From a bacterium (GTDB lineage Bacteria > Methylomirabilota > Methylomirabilia > Methylomirabilales > 2-02-FULL-66-22), in the NCBI GenBank assembly GCA_029580855.1, contig JAKPQH010000137.1, positions 62,001 through 126,000 on the forward strand: a stretch of DNA of 64,000 nt. The letters are read 5' to 3'. The notes under the pieces are model-generated. The model worked only from the letters and a program-made list of their open reading frames with translations, searched no databases and was not told the DNA's origin. This document shows, piece by piece, positions 28,136 through 38,637 of the stretch (positions are counted from its first letter, which is position 1; the number at the start of each line of letters is the position of its first letter). The position numbers were made by a program, and so were the translations under genes.

Positions 28136-30274
28136 ATGGACCGCACCACGTTGCGACGCGCGCTGCTGTTGACCTTGGCGTGGCTCGTGGGCGGCGGTTG
28201 CGGCCGGTTCGGCGGCTCGGACCCGCTGCACGAGGAGAAATCGACGATGCCTGTATTGCCCCCCCTCATCCCCCGCGAAACGCTCTTCGGCAATCCGGAC
28301 AAGGCGGCCTTGCGGGTGAGCCCGGACGGCACGCGCATCGCGTACCTGGCCCCCCGCGACAACGTCTTGAACGTGTGGGTGGCACCGGCCGACAGACCCG
28401 AGGCGGCCAGACCGGTCACACGCGACACAGGACGCGGGATCCAGATGTATTTCTGGGCGTACACCAACCAACACGTGCTGTACCTGCAAGACGAGGGCGG
28501 AGACGAGAACTGGAAGGTCCACGTCGTGGATTTGGCCACGGAGACGTCGCGCGACGTCACGCCCTTTGACACGATCCCGGGACCCGACGGCCAGCCGATC
28601 CGCCTTCCCAACGGTAAGCCCCTGCGCCCGACGGCCCAGATCGAGAATGTCAGCCATCATTTTCCCGACACCGTCCTCGTCGGCCTGAATACCCGTGATC
28701 CGCGCTATCACGACCTCTACCGGCTCCACATCCCGACCGGCGCCCTCACCCTGGTACAGCGCAACCCCGATTTTGCGGGCTTCGTCACGGACGACGAGTA
28801 CCGCGTTCGCTTCGCCACCCGCGTGACGAAGGACGGGGGCACCGAGATCCTCAAGGCCGCCGGGCCGCCCGCCGGTCCGGACGGGATCCGCGAGTGGCAG
28901 CCGTACGCAACCGTCAGCATGGAGGACGCCCTCACCACCTATCCGCTCGGGTTCGATCGGTCGGGCCGGGTGCTCTACATGAAGGACAGCCGCGGCCGCG
29001 ACACCGCCGCCGTGACCGCCGTGAACCTCGACACCGGCTCCACGCAGGTCCTGGCCGCCGACCCCCGCGCCGACGCCTCGGGTGTCCTGGTCCACCCCAC
29101 CGAGGGCACCGTCCAGGCCGTGTCGTTCGACTACACCCGCACCGAGTGGACCGTCGTGGATCCCGCCGTCCAGGCCGACCTCGACTATCTGAAGACCGTG
29201 GCCCCGGGGGACGTGGCCGTCACCAGCCGGACGCTCGACGACCGGGTCTGGACGGTGGCGTTTCTCCTGGACAACGGTCCCGCGCGGTCGTACCTGTACG
29301 ATCGCGTCACGAGACGGGCCACCTTCCTCTTCACCAACCGCAAGGCCCTGGAGGGCCTGCCGCTGGCCCGGATGCACCCCGTCATCATCCGCAGCCGCGA
29401 TGGGCTGAACCTGGTCTCGTACCTCACCCTGCCGCGCGAGGCCGATCCGGACGGGCAGGGGCGGCCGCGTCGGCCGGCGCCGCTGGTCCTCTCCGTCCAC
29501 GGCGGTCCGTGGGCGCGCGACGGATGGGGGCTGGACCCGGAGCACCAGTGGCTCGCCAACCGCGGCTACGCCGTCCTGAGCGTCAACTTTCGCGGCTCCA
29601 CCGGTTTCGGCAAGGCGTTCGTCAACGCCGGCAACCGGGAGTGGGCGGCGAAGATGCACGACGATCTGCTGGACGCGGTGGAGTGGGCGGTCCGCGAGGG
29701 GGTCGCCCGGCGCGATCGCGTGTGCATCATGGGCGGCTCGTACGGCGGATACGCCACCCTCGTCGGCCTGACCTTCACCCCCACCGCTTTCGCGTGCGGC
29801 GTGGACATCGTCGGCCCGTCCAACCTGATCACGCTGCTCAGCACCATCCCGCCGTACTGGGAGCCCGGCATCGCGCAATTCACCAGCCGCGTGGGGGACC
29901 ACCGCACCGACGAGGGGCGGAACTTCCTGGAGAGCCGCTCGCCGCTCACCTTCGCGGACCGCATCCAGCGGCCGCTGCTCATCGGCCAAGGGGCCAACGA
30001 TCCCCGCGTCAAGCAGAGCGAGTCGGATCAGATCGTGGCCGCCATGCGGAAGAAGGGCATCCCCGTCACCTATGTCCTGTACCCCGACGAGGGCCACGGA
30101 TTCGTGCGCCCCGAAAATCGCCTCGCGTTTTATGCCGTCGTGGAGGCGTTCCTGAGCCAGCACCTCGGCGGGCGGATCGAGCCGGTGGGCGACGATTTCC
30201 GCGGTTCCACCATCACGGTCCCGAGCGGCGCGGACGAGGTGCCAGGTCTCGCCGCCGCCATGAAAAGCCGGTAG
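28136..30274 (+). CDS. S9 family peptidase (prolyl oligopeptidase / acylaminoacyl peptidase type), lipoprotein signal
   Basis: LAWLVGGGC lipobox; [17 protein letters not shown]...[38 protein letters not shown]...[16 protein letters not shown]...YPDEGHGF. Confidence 0.93.
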   Translation: MDRTTLRRALLLTLAWLVGGGCGRFGGSDPLHEEKSTMPVLPPLIPRETLFGNPDKAALRVSPDGTRIAYLAPRDNVLNVWVAPADRPEAARPVTRDTGRGIQMYFWAYTNQHVLYLQDEGGDENWKVHVVDLATETSRDVTPFDTIPGPDGQPIRLPNGKPLRPTAQIENVSHHFPDTVLVGLNTRDPRYHDLYRLHIPTGALTLVQRNPDFAGFVTDDEYRVRFATRVTKDGGTEILKAAGPPAGPDGIREWQPYATVSMEDALTTYPLGFDRSGRVLYMKDSRGRDTAAVTAVNLDTGSTQVLAADPRADASGVLVHPTEGTVQAVSFDYTRTEWTVVDPAVQADLDYLKTVAPGDVAVTSRTLDDRVWTVAFLLDNGPARSYLYDRVTRRATFLFTNRKALEGLPLARMHPVIIRSRDGLNLVSYLTLPREADPDGQGRPRRPAPLVLSVHGGPWARDGWGLDPEHQWLANRGYAVLSVNFRGSTGFGKAFVNAGNREWAAKMHDDLLDAVEWAVREGVARRDRVCIMGGSYGGYATLVGLTFTPTAFACGVDIVGPSNLITLLSTIPPYWEPGIAQFTSRVGDHRTDEGRNFLESRSPLTFADRIQRPLLIGQGANDPRVKQSESDQIVAAMRKKGIPVTYVLYPDEGHGFVRPENRLAFYAVVEAFLSQHLGGRIEPVGDDFRGSTITVPSGADEVPGLAAAMKSR

Positions 30275-30385
30275 GGAAGCCGCGGATTGCACCGTTTGGC
30301 CGAGTTCAAGATCAACCAACAGGAGCGACGGTCGGTTTCGAAGAATCTGTGCACTCTGTGGTACCCGTGCGTCCCTAGGGAGAAG

Positions 30386-31561
30386 ATGATGGCGGAGTTC
30401 CCGATCGACCGCGACTACTTGGTTTCCGCCCTGAGCGATCTCGTGCGGATCGATTCGGTGAATCCCAGCCTGGTCTCGGGGGGCGCCGGCGAGGCGAGGA
30501 TCGCCGCCCAGGTCGCCGCGAAGATGCGGAGGCTGGGGTTGACGGTCACAACGCTGGAGGCCGTGCCCGGACGGCCGAGCGTTGTCGGGAGGCTCAAGGG
30601 ATCGGGGGGCGGCCGCGCGCTGATGCTCAACGCGCACCTGGATACCGTGGGGATCGAGGGGATGACCGATGCGCTGGCGCCCGCGATCCGGGACGGCCGC
30701 CTTTACGGCCGCGGCGCCTACGATATGAAGGGAAGCCTCGCGGCCTGCCTCGCCGCGGTCAAGGCGCTGGTGGACGCCAAGACGGCCCTGTCGGGCGACG
30801 TCGTTCTCGCGGCGGTCGCCGACGAGGAATACGCCAGCATCGGCACGGCGGAAGTCGTCCGCCGGATCCCCGTGAGCGCCGCCATCGTAACCGAGCCCAC
30901 GGAGCTGGACATCTGCGTCGCGCACAAGGGCTTCGTGTGGCTCGAAGTCGAGACGGTGGGGCGCGCGGCCCACGGGAGCCGCTTCTTCGATGGACTCGAC
31001 GCCAACATGCGCATGGGCCGGTTCCTCGCCCGGCTCGACCGACTGGAGCAGCAGCTTCGCGCCCGGCCGCCCCACCCGCTGGTCGGCCCGCCGTCCCTCC
31101 ACGCCCCGCTCCTTCGCGGCGGCACCGAGCTGAGCACCTACGCCGCGTCCTGCCGCCTGGGGATCGAACGCCGGACCGTGCCGGGCGAGACCCAGGCGGG
31201 CGTCCGGGCCGAGATCGAGGCGCTTATCGAAGAGACGCGGGCCGCCGATCCCACCTTCACGGCCACCGCGCGCTGCCTCTTGGCCCGCAGCGCCTTCGAG
31301 GTCTCGCCGGAGGCCGCCATCGTGCGCGCCGTCCGGGTGGCCGCGACCCGCCGCCTGGGCCGCCCGCCGGCCCTGATCGGGAAACCGTTCTGGATGGACT
31401 CGGCCATCCTGGCCGACGCCGGCGTGGAGACCGTCGTCATCGGCCCCGCCGGCGCCGGCGCCCACACCTCCCAGGAGTGGGTGGACCTGCCATCGCTCGA
31501 AACGCTGGCCGGCACCCTCGCGGGTGCGGCTACGTCCTTTTGCGGCGTGCGAGACCCATAG
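30386..31561 (+). CDS. M20 family metallopeptidase (ArgE/DapE/ACY1-like)
   Basis: ALMLNAHLDTVGIEG...GRLYGRGAYDMKGSLAACLAAVKAL...VVLAAVADEEYASIGT...GRAAHGS. Confidence 0.92.
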   Translation: MMAEFPIDRDYLVSALSDLVRIDSVNPSLVSGGAGEARIAAQVAAKMRRLGLTVTTLEAVPGRPSVVGRLKGSGGGRALMLNAHLDTVGIEGMTDALAPAIRDGRLYGRGAYDMKGSLAACLAAVKALVDAKTALSGDVVLAAVADEEYASIGTAEVVRRIPVSAAIVTEPTELDICVAHKGFVWLEVETVGRAAHGSRFFDGLDANMRMGRFLARLDRLEQQLRARPPHPLVGPPSLHAPLLRGGTELSTYAASCRLGIERRTVPGETQAGVRAEIEALIEETRAADPTFTATARCLLARSAFEVSPEAAIVRAVRVAATRRLGRPPALIGKPFWMDSAILADAGVETVVIGPAGAGAHTSQEWVDLPSLETLAGTLAGAATSFCGVRDP

Positions 31562-31672
31562 GTACGTCGGGTAGGAACATCCATTCATCCGGAACGGTTC
31601 CACCGGTATCCCGCGAGGCCCGACACGGGTCGGAGGGGGATGGCACGGAAGCCGGTCATCCGGCGGACCCGC

Positions 31673-31701
31673 TTGACACGCGGAATCCCGTTCGCTAGCC
31701 T
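31673..31701 (+). promoter_or_regulatory. Putative sigma70-like promoter of the hybrid histidine kinase
   Basis: TTGACA - 17 nt - TAGCCT; lies inside the 5' part of the ORF starting at 31640. Confidence 0.5.
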
Positions 31702-31813
31702 GCGGTCTGCTCTGAACGCCGTTGCCGGGGGCGTCCAAAACGTTCGGGCCTTGCCCGGACGATGCCACCCGCCGGCCCTTGGACGGCTGGCGCAGCCTCG
31801 GAGAAGACGGACG

Positions 31814-34807
31814 GTGACGACTCGCCAGGGAGATCTTGCTGCGCCGAAACGACCGGACCGCCCCCTCACGACGACGGAAGACGCTGCAGAGGCGGACACT
31901 GGAGTGCGCCCACGAGCCGCCGGGCGGAACCGGCTTCGGCCTCGAACGCCGACGGACGGCGGACCGCTCGGCCTCGACATCGACGCCAGCCTGCTCCCGT
32001 GCGACGCCGGCCGCCTCTCGCCCCGTCTACACGAAACCCCCGGTCCGGCGCAACCCGCGCGCCCGCCCCAACGACACGCCCGGCAAATCGCAACGCTCCG
32101 CGCCATTGCCGACGGGATGGCGCACGAGCGGGACCTCTCGCGGCTCCTCGACCTCGTCGCGCGCGGGGCGGTGACGCTGGTGGGGGGCGCCGGGAGCTGT
32201 CTGTACCTGTGGAGCGACGCGGATCGGTGCCTCATCCCGCGGGCCTGGACTGACAGTGGGGATCGGATCCCGCGGCATCGGCTGGGGTTCGACGAGCGCC
32301 TGGCCGGCACGGTGGCCGCCCGGCGGGAAGGGCTCATCGTCAACGACTACCGCCATTGGCCGGCGGCCAGCCGCCACGTCCTGGAGCGCACCCGTATCAC
32401 CGCGGTCATCGCCGAACCCCTCGTGTGTCGCGAGAGTCTCGTCGGTGTGCTCCTCGTCGACACGGAGCAGACCGGGTGCCGCTTCGACGGGGAGGACCTC
32501 GACGCGCTGTCCCTCCTGGCGTCCCATGCGGCCATCGCCGTCGAGAACGCCCAGCTCCACCAGACCGCGGAGCACAAGGGGGAAGAGCTGGGCGCACTCC
32601 TCAGGGCCACCCACTCGGTCATGGCGGGTATGGGCCTCCAGCACACGCTGGAGGTGATCGCCAGCGAGGCGGCCCGGATTGCCCACTGCGAACACGTCAA
32701 GCTCTTGCTGGTGGACCGGGATGCGCGGCTGCTGCGGATCGGGGTGCTCCGCGGCTTGGAGGCCCCGGACGGATTCCCGCTCCCCCTCGGGACCGGCCTG
32801 TCGGGGATCGTGGCGCAGAGCGGGCAGCCGCTCTACATCGCCGACACGCAGAACGACCCGCGCAGTCTCCTGGCCGCCTTCGACCGGGCGCTCGGCCTGC
32901 GTACCTACCTGGGTCTCCCCATCAAGGTGCGGGACGAAATCCTCGGCGTGCTCACCTTCAACACGTCGGAGCCTCGCCAATACGCCGCGGACGAGCTTGC
33001 GTATCTCGCCTCCTTCGCCGACCAGGCCGCCCTGGCCATCGAGAGCGCCAGACTCCACGAGGCCGCCAATCGCCGGGCCGAGCGCTTGGCGACGCTGAAC
33101 ACGCTGAACCGCACCCTCACCACGACCACGGAGCCCGCGCAGGTCGCACAGCAGATCCTGGCGGCGCTCGAGGTCCTGATCCCGGGGGCAGCGGCGCGGC
33201 TCTGGCTGTGGGATTCCAGACAGCCCGACGCCCTCCGCCTGGCGGCCAGCGCCGGCCTGCGAGACCAGGCGGCGGCCCGGGCGCTGGTGGTTCGACCCAC
33301 GGAAGGACTGGTGGGCCTCGCCCTCACCACCCGGCAAGCCGTGGCCAGCTCGGACCTGGCCACCGACCCCCGCGTCGTCCACAAATCCTGGGCCGAGGCG
33401 GAGGGTCTGCGCTCGTCGGTCACCCTTCCGCTGATCTGCGGCGACCAGGTCCACGGCGTCCTGGCGGTGTCGACCCGGGTCCGCCACGCGTTCGACGCGG
33501 AGGCGGTCGAGCTTCTCTGGTCCTTTGCCGCGCAGGCCGCCACCGCCCTCGAGAACGCCCGGCTGTTCGCCGAGCTGAAACGCGCCTACGAGGAATTGAG
33601 TCGCGCGCAGGATGAGCTCGTCCGCTCGGAGAAGCTTCGCGCCCTCGGCCAGATGGCGGCCAGCATCGCCCACGACCTGAACAACATCCTGGCCGCCATC
33701 CTGGGTCAGACCGATCTCCTCCGTCTGCGCGCGGCCGGCCTCCCGGTTCACGACGCGCTGAACAGGCTGGAACTGGCGGCCACCGACGCCGCCGAGATCG
33801 TCCGGCGGCTTCAGGATTTCTCCCGACAGCAGGCCAGCCAACCCCTTGTCCCTGTGGATCTGGCCGCCACGGTCCGGGACGTCCTGGAGATCACCCGGCC
33901 GCGCTGGGAAAACGATCCGCAACGGCGAGGGGTGGCAATCGAGGTCCGCCTTGCCCTGCCGGAGCTTCCCCCTGTCCTCGGACACGCCCACGAGATTCGG
34001 GAGGCCCTGACGAATCTCATCCTGAACGCGTTGGACGCCATGCCCGAGGGGGGCATCCTCGCCATCGGCGCGTGCGAGCGGGCCGCACCGAGCGGACCGC
34101 CCAAAACGCGCCGCGCGACGCCCGGTGACCCGCAGGGGGGCGCCGTAGAGGGCCGCGCCGTGGAGCTCACGGTGGCGGACACGGGCGTGGGCATGACGGC
34201 GGAGGTGCGCCAACGGATTTTCGACCCCTTCTTCACCACCAAGGGGGCCAAGGGCAGCGGGCTGGGCCTCTCCGTGGTTTACGGCATCATGCAGCGCCAC
34301 GGCGGCGCCATCGACGTGGCGTCCCGCCGCGACCGGGGAACCACGTTCACGCTGCGATTCCGCGTCGCCGCGGGGCCGGTCGTGGCCCCATCGCCGTCCG
34401 CCGGCGGCCGCGCGCTGCGGCCGCGCCGGATTCTCTTGATCGACGACGACCCCACGGTCCGCCAGGCCATGGCGGAGCTGCTGCAGGAGGTTGGGCACAG
34501 CGTGGTTGTCGCCGAAGGAGGCGCCGAGGGGTTGGCGCATCTTGGCCAGAGCCGCGTGGATCTTGTGATCACCGACCTCGGCATGCCGGGGATGACGGGA
34601 TGGGAGGTGGCGCGCGCCGTCAAGCTGGTCACCTCACATCCGCCGGTAATGCTGCTGACCGGCTGGGGCGAGCATCCGGCGAGTCATTCGGAGCACGCGG
34701 GCCTGGTCGATCGGATCCTGGGCAAGCCGGTCCGCCTCGACGAGCTTCTCTCCGCCATCCGCGACCTGACCCGGTCAACCGACGAGCCCGGCGACGCGCT
34801 GCCGTAG
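31814..34807 (+). CDS. Hybrid sensor histidine kinase: multiple GAF domains, HisKA, HATPase_c, C-terminal REC
   Basis: GAF-like repeats (VGVLLVDTEQTG; LGVLTFNTSEPRQ; HGVLAVSTRVRH); MAASIAHDLNNILAAILGQTDLL; ELTVADTGVGMTAEVRQRIFDPFFTTKGAKGSGLGLSVVYGIMQRHGG; RILLIDDDPTVRQAMAELLQE. GTG 31814 preferred as start. Confidence 0.92.
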   Translation: MTTRQGDLAAPKRPDRPLTTTEDAAEADTGVRPRAAGRNRLRPRTPTDGGPLGLDIDASLLPCDAGRLSPRLHETPGPAQPARPPQRHARQIATLRAIADGMAHERDLSRLLDLVARGAVTLVGGAGSCLYLWSDADRCLIPRAWTDSGDRIPRHRLGFDERLAGTVAARREGLIVNDYRHWPAASRHVLERTRITAVIAEPLVCRESLVGVLLVDTEQTGCRFDGEDLDALSLLASHAAIAVENAQLHQTAEHKGEELGALLRATHSVMAGMGLQHTLEVIASEAARIAHCEHVKLLLVDRDARLLRIGVLRGLEAPDGFPLPLGTGLSGIVAQSGQPLYIADTQNDPRSLLAAFDRALGLRTYLGLPIKVRDEILGVLTFNTSEPRQYAADELAYLASFADQAALAIESARLHEAANRRAERLATLNTLNRTLTTTTEPAQVAQQILAALEVLIPGAAARLWLWDSRQPDALRLAASAGLRDQAAARALVVRPTEGLVGLALTTRQAVASSDLATDPRVVHKSWAEAEGLRSSVTLPLICGDQVHGVLAVSTRVRHAFDAEAVELLWSFAAQAATALENARLFAELKRAYEELSRAQDELVRSEKLRALGQMAASIAHDLNNILAAILGQTDLLRLRAAGLPVHDALNRLELAATDAAEIVRRLQDFSRQQASQPLVPVDLAATVRDVLEITRPRWENDPQRRGVAIEVRLALPELPPVLGHAHEIREALTNLILNALDAMPEGGILAIGACERAAPSGPPKTRRATPGDPQGGAVEGRAVELTVADTGVGMTAEVRQRIFDPFFTTKGAKGSGLGLSVVYGIMQRHGGAIDVASRRDRGTTFTLRFRVAAGPVVAPSPSAGGRALRPRRILLIDDDPTVRQAMAELLQEVGHSVVVAEGGAEGLAHLGQSRVDLVITDLGMPGMTGWEVARAVKLVTSHPPVMLLTGWGEHPASHSEHAGLVDRILGKPVRLDELLSAIRDLTRSTDEPGDALP

Positions 34808-35031
34808 CCGCCCCGCCCCTCCGACCCGCGCACGCCTCCTCCGCGCCCCCTCCGTCTCCGCTCGATCCTCGCGCCGCCGCCGCGCCGTCCCGCCGGGCTT
34901 TCTCCTTGACACGGACCGGGGGGACGGGAGATGCTGTGAAACCACAGCCCGCACGGACCCGCGGAGCCCCGTCGAGGGAACGCGCCGTAACGGTTCGTGT
35001 CTCGAGACGGTATCCAAGGAGGAGGCGGATC

Positions 35032-36597
35032 ATGCGACGGAACACGAAAGCCAGCCTGGTTGTTGCCCTGCTCGTGCTCGGCATGCTTGCGGTGAATTCT
35101 CCCGCGCCCGCGGGGCAGGCGGTGGCCGCCGTCCCCCAGGGCGGCACGCTCAAGGTGGCCACCATCGGCGAGCCGCCGAACCTGGACGTCATGACCTTGC
35201 CCGCCGACCTCGTGACCATGATCGGTCAGCACATCTTCGAGCAGATGTTCGCGTTCGACGAGGCGTACGATGTCAAGCCCATGCTGGCGGAATCCTACAC
35301 CGTCAGCCCCGACGGCAAGACGTACACCATCAAGCTCCGAAAAGGCGTCAAGTTCCACAACGGCCAGGAGATGACCTCGACGGACGCGCTGGCGTCCATC
35401 AACCGGTGGGGTAAGGTCTCCAGCCGCGGCAAGATCGCCTTCAACTCGGTCGAGAGTGTCGCCGCCCCCGACGCGTCCACCGTGGTCATCAAGCTGAAGA
35501 CGCCGTTCGCCCCGCTGCTCTCGTTCCTGGCCTTCCAGAACACCGCGGCGGCCGTCATGCCCAAGGCGATCGTGGATAAGTTTGGCGACAAGGTCGTGAC
35601 CGAGTACGTGGGGACGGGCCCGTACCGGTTCGAGGACTGGCGGCCCGATTTTCGCATCCGGCTGACCCGTTACACCGAGTATGCGGCGCGGACGGACGCC
35701 CCCAGCGGCTTCGCGGGCAAGAAGACCGCCTATCTCGACGCTCTCGAGTTTTACCCCGTCACCGAGGCCGGGGCCCGCATCGCGGGCGTGGAGGCGGGCG
35801 ACTACCAGTACGCCTACACGGTGAGCAAGGAGGCGTACCCGCGGCTCTCCAAGAACGCCAATTTGATGACGCTGGTCATCAGCCCGGGGCAGTGGGGCTG
35901 GATCATCTTCAACAACAAGCAGGGCATTGCGGCGAACCAGGGCGTGCGGCAGGCCGCCCTCGCGGCGCTGAACATGGAGCCGATCCTCCGCGCGGCGTAC
36001 GGCCTCACCGATTTCTACCAGATGGAGCCGAGCTACTACCCCAAGGGCACGGCCTGGTACTCGACGGGCGGCGCCACGTACTACAACCAGAAGAACCCCG
36101 CACTCGCCAAGCAGCTGCTGGCCAAGGCCGGCTACAAGAACGAGCCGCTCCGCATCATCTGCACCAAGGAATACGAGTACATGTACAACATCGGCGTGAC
36201 CGCCGCGGCCCAGCTGAAGGAGGCGGGCTTGAACGTGGATCTCCAGGTCTTCGACTGGGCGACCGTCCTCGACCGCCGCGGAAAGCCCGACATGTACGAC
36301 GCCTTCGTCACGGGCCACGGCTTCGTCCCGGATCCGTCCCTCATCACCATCCTGAGCTCGCAGTACCCCGGGTGGTGGGACAGCCCCGAGAAGAACGCAC
36401 TCGTGGCGAAGCTCAACAGCACCACGCAGACCGCGGCCCGGAAGCAGGTCTGGGACAAGATGCAGGAGCTGATCTACACGCAGGTCCCGGCCATCCGGAT
36501 CGGTCAGGAGAAGCTCTTCGACGTCGCCACCGCCAAACTCGTGAACTACTGGCCGTCCGTCTGGCCGAACTTCTGGAACGTCGGGCTGGCCAAGTAG
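35032..36597 (+). CDS. ABC transporter substrate-binding protein, SBP family 5
   Basis: Signal peptide; QGGTLKVATIGEPPNLDVM...LRKGVKFHNGQEMTSTDALASINRW; aaggaggagg upstream. Confidence 0.95.
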   Translation: MRRNTKASLVVALLVLGMLAVNSPAPAGQAVAAVPQGGTLKVATIGEPPNLDVMTLPADLVTMIGQHIFEQMFAFDEAYDVKPMLAESYTVSPDGKTYTIKLRKGVKFHNGQEMTSTDALASINRWGKVSSRGKIAFNSVESVAAPDASTVVIKLKTPFAPLLSFLAFQNTAAAVMPKAIVDKFGDKVVTEYVGTGPYRFEDWRPDFRIRLTRYTEYAARTDAPSGFAGKKTAYLDALEFYPVTEAGARIAGVEAGDYQYAYTVSKEAYPRLSKNANLMTLVISPGQWGWIIFNNKQGIAANQGVRQAALAALNMEPILRAAYGLTDFYQMEPSYYPKGTAWYSTGGATYYNQKNPALAKQLLAKAGYKNEPLRIICTKEYEYMYNIGVTAAAQLKEAGLNVDLQVFDWATVLDRRGKPDMYDAFVTGHGFVPDPSLITILSSQYPGWWDSPEKNALVAKLNSTTQTAARKQVWDKMQELIYTQVPAIRIGQEKLFDVATAKLVNYWPSVWPNFWNVGLAK

Positions 36598-36634
36598 CCC
36601 GGCGCTTCCGAGAGCCGCGAAGCTGTCGAAGGCC

Positions 36635-37606
36635 ATGCTCGCGTACATCCTGCGACGGTTGATCCAGCTCGTGCTGGTCCTCGTGGTTGTCGGCGTCGTG
36701 GCGTTTCTGCTCATCCACCTGGCGCCGGGCGACCCCGCCGCGGTGATGCTGGGCTCCAACGCGACGCAGGACCAGGTGGACCGCCTGCGCGAGCAGCTGG
36801 CCCTCGACCGGCCGCTGCCGGTCCAGTTCGCCGCCTGGTCCTCCAGGGTCATCCGGGGCGATCTGGGCATCTCCCATTTTGCGCAGAAGCCGGTCTTGCA
36901 GGTCCTCGCCCAGCGGGCCGAGCCGACCCTCGTCCTGGCGGCCATGTCCATTCTCGTCGCCGTGATCATCGGCGTGCCGATCGGGATCGTCGCCGCCATC
37001 CGGCGGGGAACCATCGTGGACCAGGCCGCCCTGGCCCTGGCCTTGCTGGGGGCGTCCGTGCCCTCCTTCTGGCTGGGGCTCAGCCTGATCCTCTATTTTG
37101 CGGTCCGGCTCGGCTGGTTCCCGTCCTCGGGCATCGTGCCGCTGGCAAGCGGCGGGCTGGAGAGCCTGCGCTACTACGTGCTTCCCGCTCTGGCGCTGGG
37201 GTTCCCCAACTCGGCCCTCATCACACGCATCACCCGATCGAGCATGCTGGACGTGCTGCAGCAGGATTACGTCCGGACGGCGGCCAGCAAGGGCCTGTCG
37301 TCCCTGCGCGTCATCGTCCGGCACGCGTTGCGGAACGCCCTGGTGCCCATCATCACCGTGGTGGGACTCACCATCGCCTCCCTCATGGGGGGCGCCGTGG
37401 TGACCGAGACGGTGTTCAGCATCCCCGGCGTCGGCCGGCTGGTGGTCCAGTCGGTCCTCCGGCGCGACTATCCGGTGATCCAGGCGGCCATCTTGCTGGT
37501 CGCCGCCATCTACGTCGTGGTGAACCTGGTCGTGGACCTGATCTACGCCTGGGTGGATCCGCGCATCCGCTACCTGGAAGAGAAGATGCAGGTCAAACCG
37601 GCATGA
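36635..37606 (+). CDS. ABC transporter permease (DppB type)
   Basis: MLAYILRRLIQLVLVLVVVGVVAFLLIHLAPGDPAAVMLG...VTETVFSIPGVGRLVVQSVLRRDYPVIQ. Confidence 0.95.
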   Translation: MLAYILRRLIQLVLVLVVVGVVAFLLIHLAPGDPAAVMLGSNATQDQVDRLREQLALDRPLPVQFAAWSSRVIRGDLGISHFAQKPVLQVLAQRAEPTLVLAAMSILVAVIIGVPIGIVAAIRRGTIVDQAALALALLGASVPSFWLGLSLILYFAVRLGWFPSSGIVPLASGGLESLRYYVLPALALGFPNSALITRITRSSMLDVLQQDYVRTAASKGLSSLRVIVRHALRNALVPIITVVGLTIASLMGGAVVTETVFSIPGVGRLVVQSVLRRDYPVIQAAILLVAAIYVVVNLVVDLIYAWVDPRIRYLEEKMQVKPA

Positions 37607-38511
37607 GCGCCGACACGCCGACTCCCAAGGATCCGCCCGGACCGCGCGGTCAGGGGAACCCGGGCCGCGGCGGGCGGCGCTCGCGCCTCTCCCGCCTCGT
37701 GCGGAAGGGGCGCCTGATCATCCTCGGGGCGGTCCTCACCATCGTTCCCCTCCTGACGGGCGTCCTGGCGCCGTGGGTCGCGCCGGATTCCCCGGCGCGG
37801 CTCGACCCCATGCGGCGCCTCTCGGCGCCGAGCGCCGAGCACGTCTTCGGCACCGATGAGCTCGGCCGCGACCTGCTCACACAGGTCATCTACGGCGGGC
37901 GCCTCTCGCTCCTCGTGGGCTCGCTGGTCGTCGCGATCGCGACGGTTCTGGGAACGGCGTTCGGCTTGTCGGCGGGCTATCTGCGGAACCTGGACGCGCT
38001 GCTGATGCGCACCATGGACGGCCTCCTGGCGTTGCCGGACCTCCTCCTCGCCATCGCCCTCATGGCCGCGCTGGGCCCCAACGTGGCCAACGTGATTCTG
38101 GCGCTGGGGATGGTGTACACGCCGCGGATCGCCCGCCTCGTGCGGGGATCCGTCCTGGTCGTCCGGGAGATGGAATACGTCCAGTCCGCGCGGGCGCTGG
38201 GGGCCGCGGCGCCGCGGACGATGTTCCGGCACGTGTTGCCCAGCAGTCTCTCGCCGCTTATCGTCCAGGCCACCTTCGTGTTCGCGTTCTCGATCCTGGG
38301 CGAGGCGGCGCTCAGCTTCCTGGGGGTCGGCGTGCCGCCGTACATCCCGAGCTGGGGCAACATCCTGGCGGGCGGCCGCCAGTTCATGGTCGAGGCGCCG
38401 TGGGTGACCATGTTCCCCGGTTTGGCGATCGTGGTGACCGTCCTGGGGATCAATCTGCTGGGCGACGGCTTGCGCGATATCCTGGACCCCCGCCTGCGGC
38501 GGCTGGTGTAG
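37603..38511 (+). CDS. ABC transporter permease (DppC type)
   Basis: HVFGTDELGRDLLTQVIYGGRLSLLVG...EAALSFLGVGVPPYIPSWGNILAGGR; ATGA overlap with the upstream gene. Confidence 0.95.
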   Translation: MSADTPTPKDPPGPRGQGNPGRGGRRSRLSRLVRKGRLIILGAVLTIVPLLTGVLAPWVAPDSPARLDPMRRLSAPSAEHVFGTDELGRDLLTQVIYGGRLSLLVGSLVVAIATVLGTAFGLSAGYLRNLDALLMRTMDGLLALPDLLLAIALMAALGPNVANVILALGMVYTPRIARLVRGSVLVVREMEYVQSARALGAAAPRTMFRHVLPSSLSPLIVQATFVFAFSILGEAALSFLGVGVPPYIPSWGNILAGGRQFMVEAPWVTMFPGLAIVVTVLGINLLGDGLRDILDPRLRRLV

Positions 38512-38514
38512 CCC

Positions 38515-38547
38515 GCCGGATTCGCGACGACGCGTCGCGAATCCGGC
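38515..38547. terminator. Perfect 15-bp-arm hairpin after the dppC-like stop
   Basis: GCCGGATTCGCGACG-acg-CGTCGCGAATCCGGC; no T tract. Confidence 0.7.
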
Positions 38548-38637
38548 GAGAACGACCAAAGAACGCGGAGCAGCGTGTGCCCCTGCCGCGATCGGTCATT
38601 GGAAATTGGTCATTGAAACCATCTTGAGGTGCGGTGC

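Noticed and set aside
28025-31768. 1247-aa minus-strand ORF
   Set aside because: Shadow of the S9 and M20 peptidase genes; Arg/Gly/His/Asp-rich with no domain motifs. The plus-strand genes have clear catalytic motifs.
32027-34540. 837-aa minus-strand ORF
   Set aside because: Antisense shadow of the hybrid histidine kinase in GC-rich DNA.
34684-37014. 776-aa minus-strand ORF
   Set aside because: Antisense to the SBP and permease genes, low-complexity translation.
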